Part shown: positions 4,769 to 6,203 of the stretch, piece by piece | Numbering within the stretch: the stretch's first letter is position 1 | How the letters are laid out: the number at the start of each line of letters is the position of its first letter | Assembly (NCBI GenBank): GCA_041625325.1 | Contig: JBFJTN010000216.1 | Span: 1-6,203, forward strand | Origin: Oceanococcus sp041625325 | Lineage (GTDB): Bacteria > Pseudomonadota > Gammaproteobacteria > Nevskiales > Oceanococcaceae | DNA: 6,203 bases | Reading direction: 5' to 3' | Notes under the pieces: model-generated | The model's input: only the letters and a program-made list of their open reading frames with translations | Database searches by the model: none | What the model was told of the DNA's origin: nothing | Program-made: the position numbers and the translations under genes

Positions 4769-6203
4769 ATGGACACAGCAATCGGATGGAACGGGCGGGT
4801 CACGCGATGCGCGGGACGGACGCCGGCAGCACGGAGGCTCGCGGGCGTCATCATCGTGGCCGCGCTTGCGGGCTGCGGAGCGGAGCGCGAGGCGGCGCAG
4901 ACGGCACAGGCGGCGCCGCCCCCGGTGGGTCCTGTCGTCAAGACCGAGCTGCTGATCTGTCCGGGGCCGGACGCGCAGGCCCGGCTGCTGCGCGCCCTGT
5001 TCGAGGCTCAGGAGGGCGATGTCATCGAGCTGTGCGCCGGCGAGTTTCATTTCGACCGCGAGATTCCGCTGCATGACAAGCGTGGCGTGACGCTGCGTGG
5101 CGCCGGCAAGGACGCGACCTTCCTGCGCTTTGCCTCCAGCAATGACGCCTGGGGTATCACCGCCGGCCGCGTGCGTGGCTTCACCTTGCAGGGCATGACC
5201 GTGTCGGATGTGCCGTCGCTCGGCGTCTACATCTATGACTCCGAGCAGGTCACGGTGCGTGACCTGCGGGTGACCTGGACCGGCTACGAGACCTGCGACC
5301 CCTCGCCGACGGCGCTGGTCGACAGCTGCACCGACAACGGCGATGTCGGCGCCGCGCTGGAATTCTGCCGGGACGTTCTGGTCGAGGATTCCGACTTCCA
5401 CGGCGCCGCGCTGTTCGGTCTGATTGCGCTGATCCCGCGTGACGCGGTGTTCCAGCGGCTGCGCGCCACCCACAACAGCGTGGGCATGCTGTACGCCGAG
5501 ACGATTCGCTCGACCCTGCGCGACAGCCTGTTCGAGGCGAACGCGGCCGGGGTGGTCATGGGTGATGCGGCCGAGAACAACCCGCACGGGGGAAAAGCCC
5601 GCCTGGTCAACAATCGCTTCGTGGCCAACAACACGCCGAATTTCGTACCGACCGGCAATTTCCTCACCGCGATCCCGTCCGGTATCGGGGTCCTGCTGGT
5701 CGCTGCCGATCAGATCGAATTCACCGGCAACGAGTTTGTCGACAACGGCACCTCGGGTCTGGTCGTGATCAACGCCGGGCTCACCGCCCCGGACGAGCCT
5801 GAGACCAAATACGATTTCTACCCGGAAGGCCTGAATATCCACGGCAATCTGTTTCGCGACAATGGCGGTGAGCCGGCCGAGCCGGATCCGCGCGCCGGTC
5901 CGATCGCGGCCTTCGTCCCCCTGATCCTGGCCAAGAACGGCGGCAAGTCCGCCCAGATCGCCTGGGACGGCGGGGTCGACGCCCCGAACGATTGCAAGCA
6001 GGTGCCGACCGATGAACGGGGTGTGCCTCTCAATCAGCCCAATCCGGACAGCCCGCGCAGCGAGGCGAGGACCGACGAGCGCGGCCCGCCGAATTTCGAG
6101 GACGGCGATCCGTCGCCGCCCTGTCGCTGGAATGCCTGGAAGTTCGATGCCGACGGCGAGCTCAAGCCGGAGAACCGGATCTACATCGACAACAACCGCT
6201 TCG
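4769..6203 (+). CDS. Parallel beta-helix repeat lipoprotein (C-terminus beyond right edge)
   Basis: This is a surface- or periplasm-facing lipoprotein; 478 codons are visible. Residues 1-36 are a lipoprotein signal with arginines at 17-23, hydrophobic core VIIVAALAGC and lipobox L33-A34-G35-C36. A short Ala/Gln/Pro linker follows. From about residue 60 there is a right-handed parallel beta-helix: a start segment (GDVIELCAGEFHF, then GVTLRGAGKDATFLRF), then stacked turns rich in V.V.d..f..N units, such as IEFTGNEFVDNGTSGLVVIN and LNIHGNLFRDNGG. The phrase FVANNTPNF..TGN, then IPSGIGVLLVA and YDFYPEGLNIHGN, resembles (by memory) the TIGR03805 beta-helix family, usually encoded beside a c-type-cytochrome-like partner; that partner would be to the right. 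Cys64/Cys89 and Cys176/Cys187 could form disulfides. Beta-helices often bind or cleave polysaccharides, but no catalytic set is evident, so no activity is assigned. It is divergent from receptor B. Confidence 0.9.
   Translation, partial: MDTAIGWNGRVTRCAGRTPAARRLAGVIIVAALAGCGAEREAAQTAQAAPPPVGPVVKTELLICPGPDAQARLLRALFEAQEGDVIELCAGEFHFDREIPLHDKRGVTLRGAGKDATFLRFASSNDAWGITAGRVRGFTLQGMTVSDVPSLGVYIYDSEQVTVRDLRVTWTGYETCDPSPTALVDSCTDNGDVGAALEFCRDVLVEDSDFHGAALFGLIALIPRDAVFQRLRATHNSVGMLYAETIRSTLRDSLFEANAAGVVMGDAAENNPHGGKARLVNNRFVANNTPNFVPTGNFLTAIPSGIGVLLVAADQIEFTGNEFVDNGTSGLVVINAGLTAPDEPETKYDFYPEGLNIHGNLFRDNGGEPAEPDPRAGPIAAFVPLILAKNGGKSAQIAWDGGVDAPNDCKQVPTDERGVPLNQPNPDSPRSEARTDERGPPNFEDGDPSPPCRWNAWKFDADGELKPENRIYIDNNRF

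Noticed and set aside
4559..5842. A 427-codon open frame on the minus strand opposite the beta-helix gene
   Set aside because: The plus-strand frame has a lipobox, ribosome binding site and clear beta-helix turns. The antisense translation has no recognisable domain, and it also runs through the promoter region. Long antisense frames are common in GC-rich genes.

Overview
The window is a high-GC stretch from a diderm bacterium, most likely a proteobacterium. That placement is an inference. It rests on two TonB-dependent outer-membrane receptors, a lipobox lipoprotein, strong GGAGG-type ribosome binding sites and GTG/TTG starts, and dense GC-rich codon use that leaves many long antisense shadow frames. 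I cannot name a genus. The gene style resembles the large receptor repertoires of Nevskiales/Solimonas-like gammaproteobacteria or sphingomonads, but nothing here decides between them.

Layout, left to right. (1) At 1-935 on the minus strand is the N-terminal part of a TonB-dependent receptor that runs off the left edge (receptor A). (2) At 932-1564, also minus, is a TetR/AcrR-family regulator. Its stop codon overlaps receptor A's GTG start by four bases (GTGA), so the two form a regulator-receptor operon. (3) At 1565-2153 is about 590 bases without an intact gene. It holds an AT-rich promoter zone for the regulator, a short palindrome, three stem-loops, and a decayed C-terminal piece of an AraC-family regulator directly behind the next gene. 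(4) At 2154-4556, minus, is a complete second receptor of 800 residues (receptor B). (5) At 4557-4768 is a divergent promoter region with four GXTGA-type repeats spaced exactly 11 bp apart. (6) At 4769-6203, plus, is a lipoprotein with a parallel beta-helix fold, cut by the right edge.

How the genes may work together (inference). Receptor A and the TetR protein look like a self-regulated uptake unit, with the ligand unknown. Receptor B and the beta-helix lipoprotein are divergently transcribed from one short region with phased repeats, so they may share a response-regulator-type activator. The beta-helix protein resembles, from memory, the family that is usually encoded next to a periplasmic c-type-cytochrome-like partner. 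That partner would lie beyond the right edge. The AraC relic suggests a second transcriptional regulator once sat beside receptor B and was lost.

I do not see a mobile element, CRISPR array, RNA gene or defence system. The most unusual items are the 11-bp phased repeat array, the AraC relic, and the divergent cysteine-bearing insertion in the beta-helix lipoprotein.
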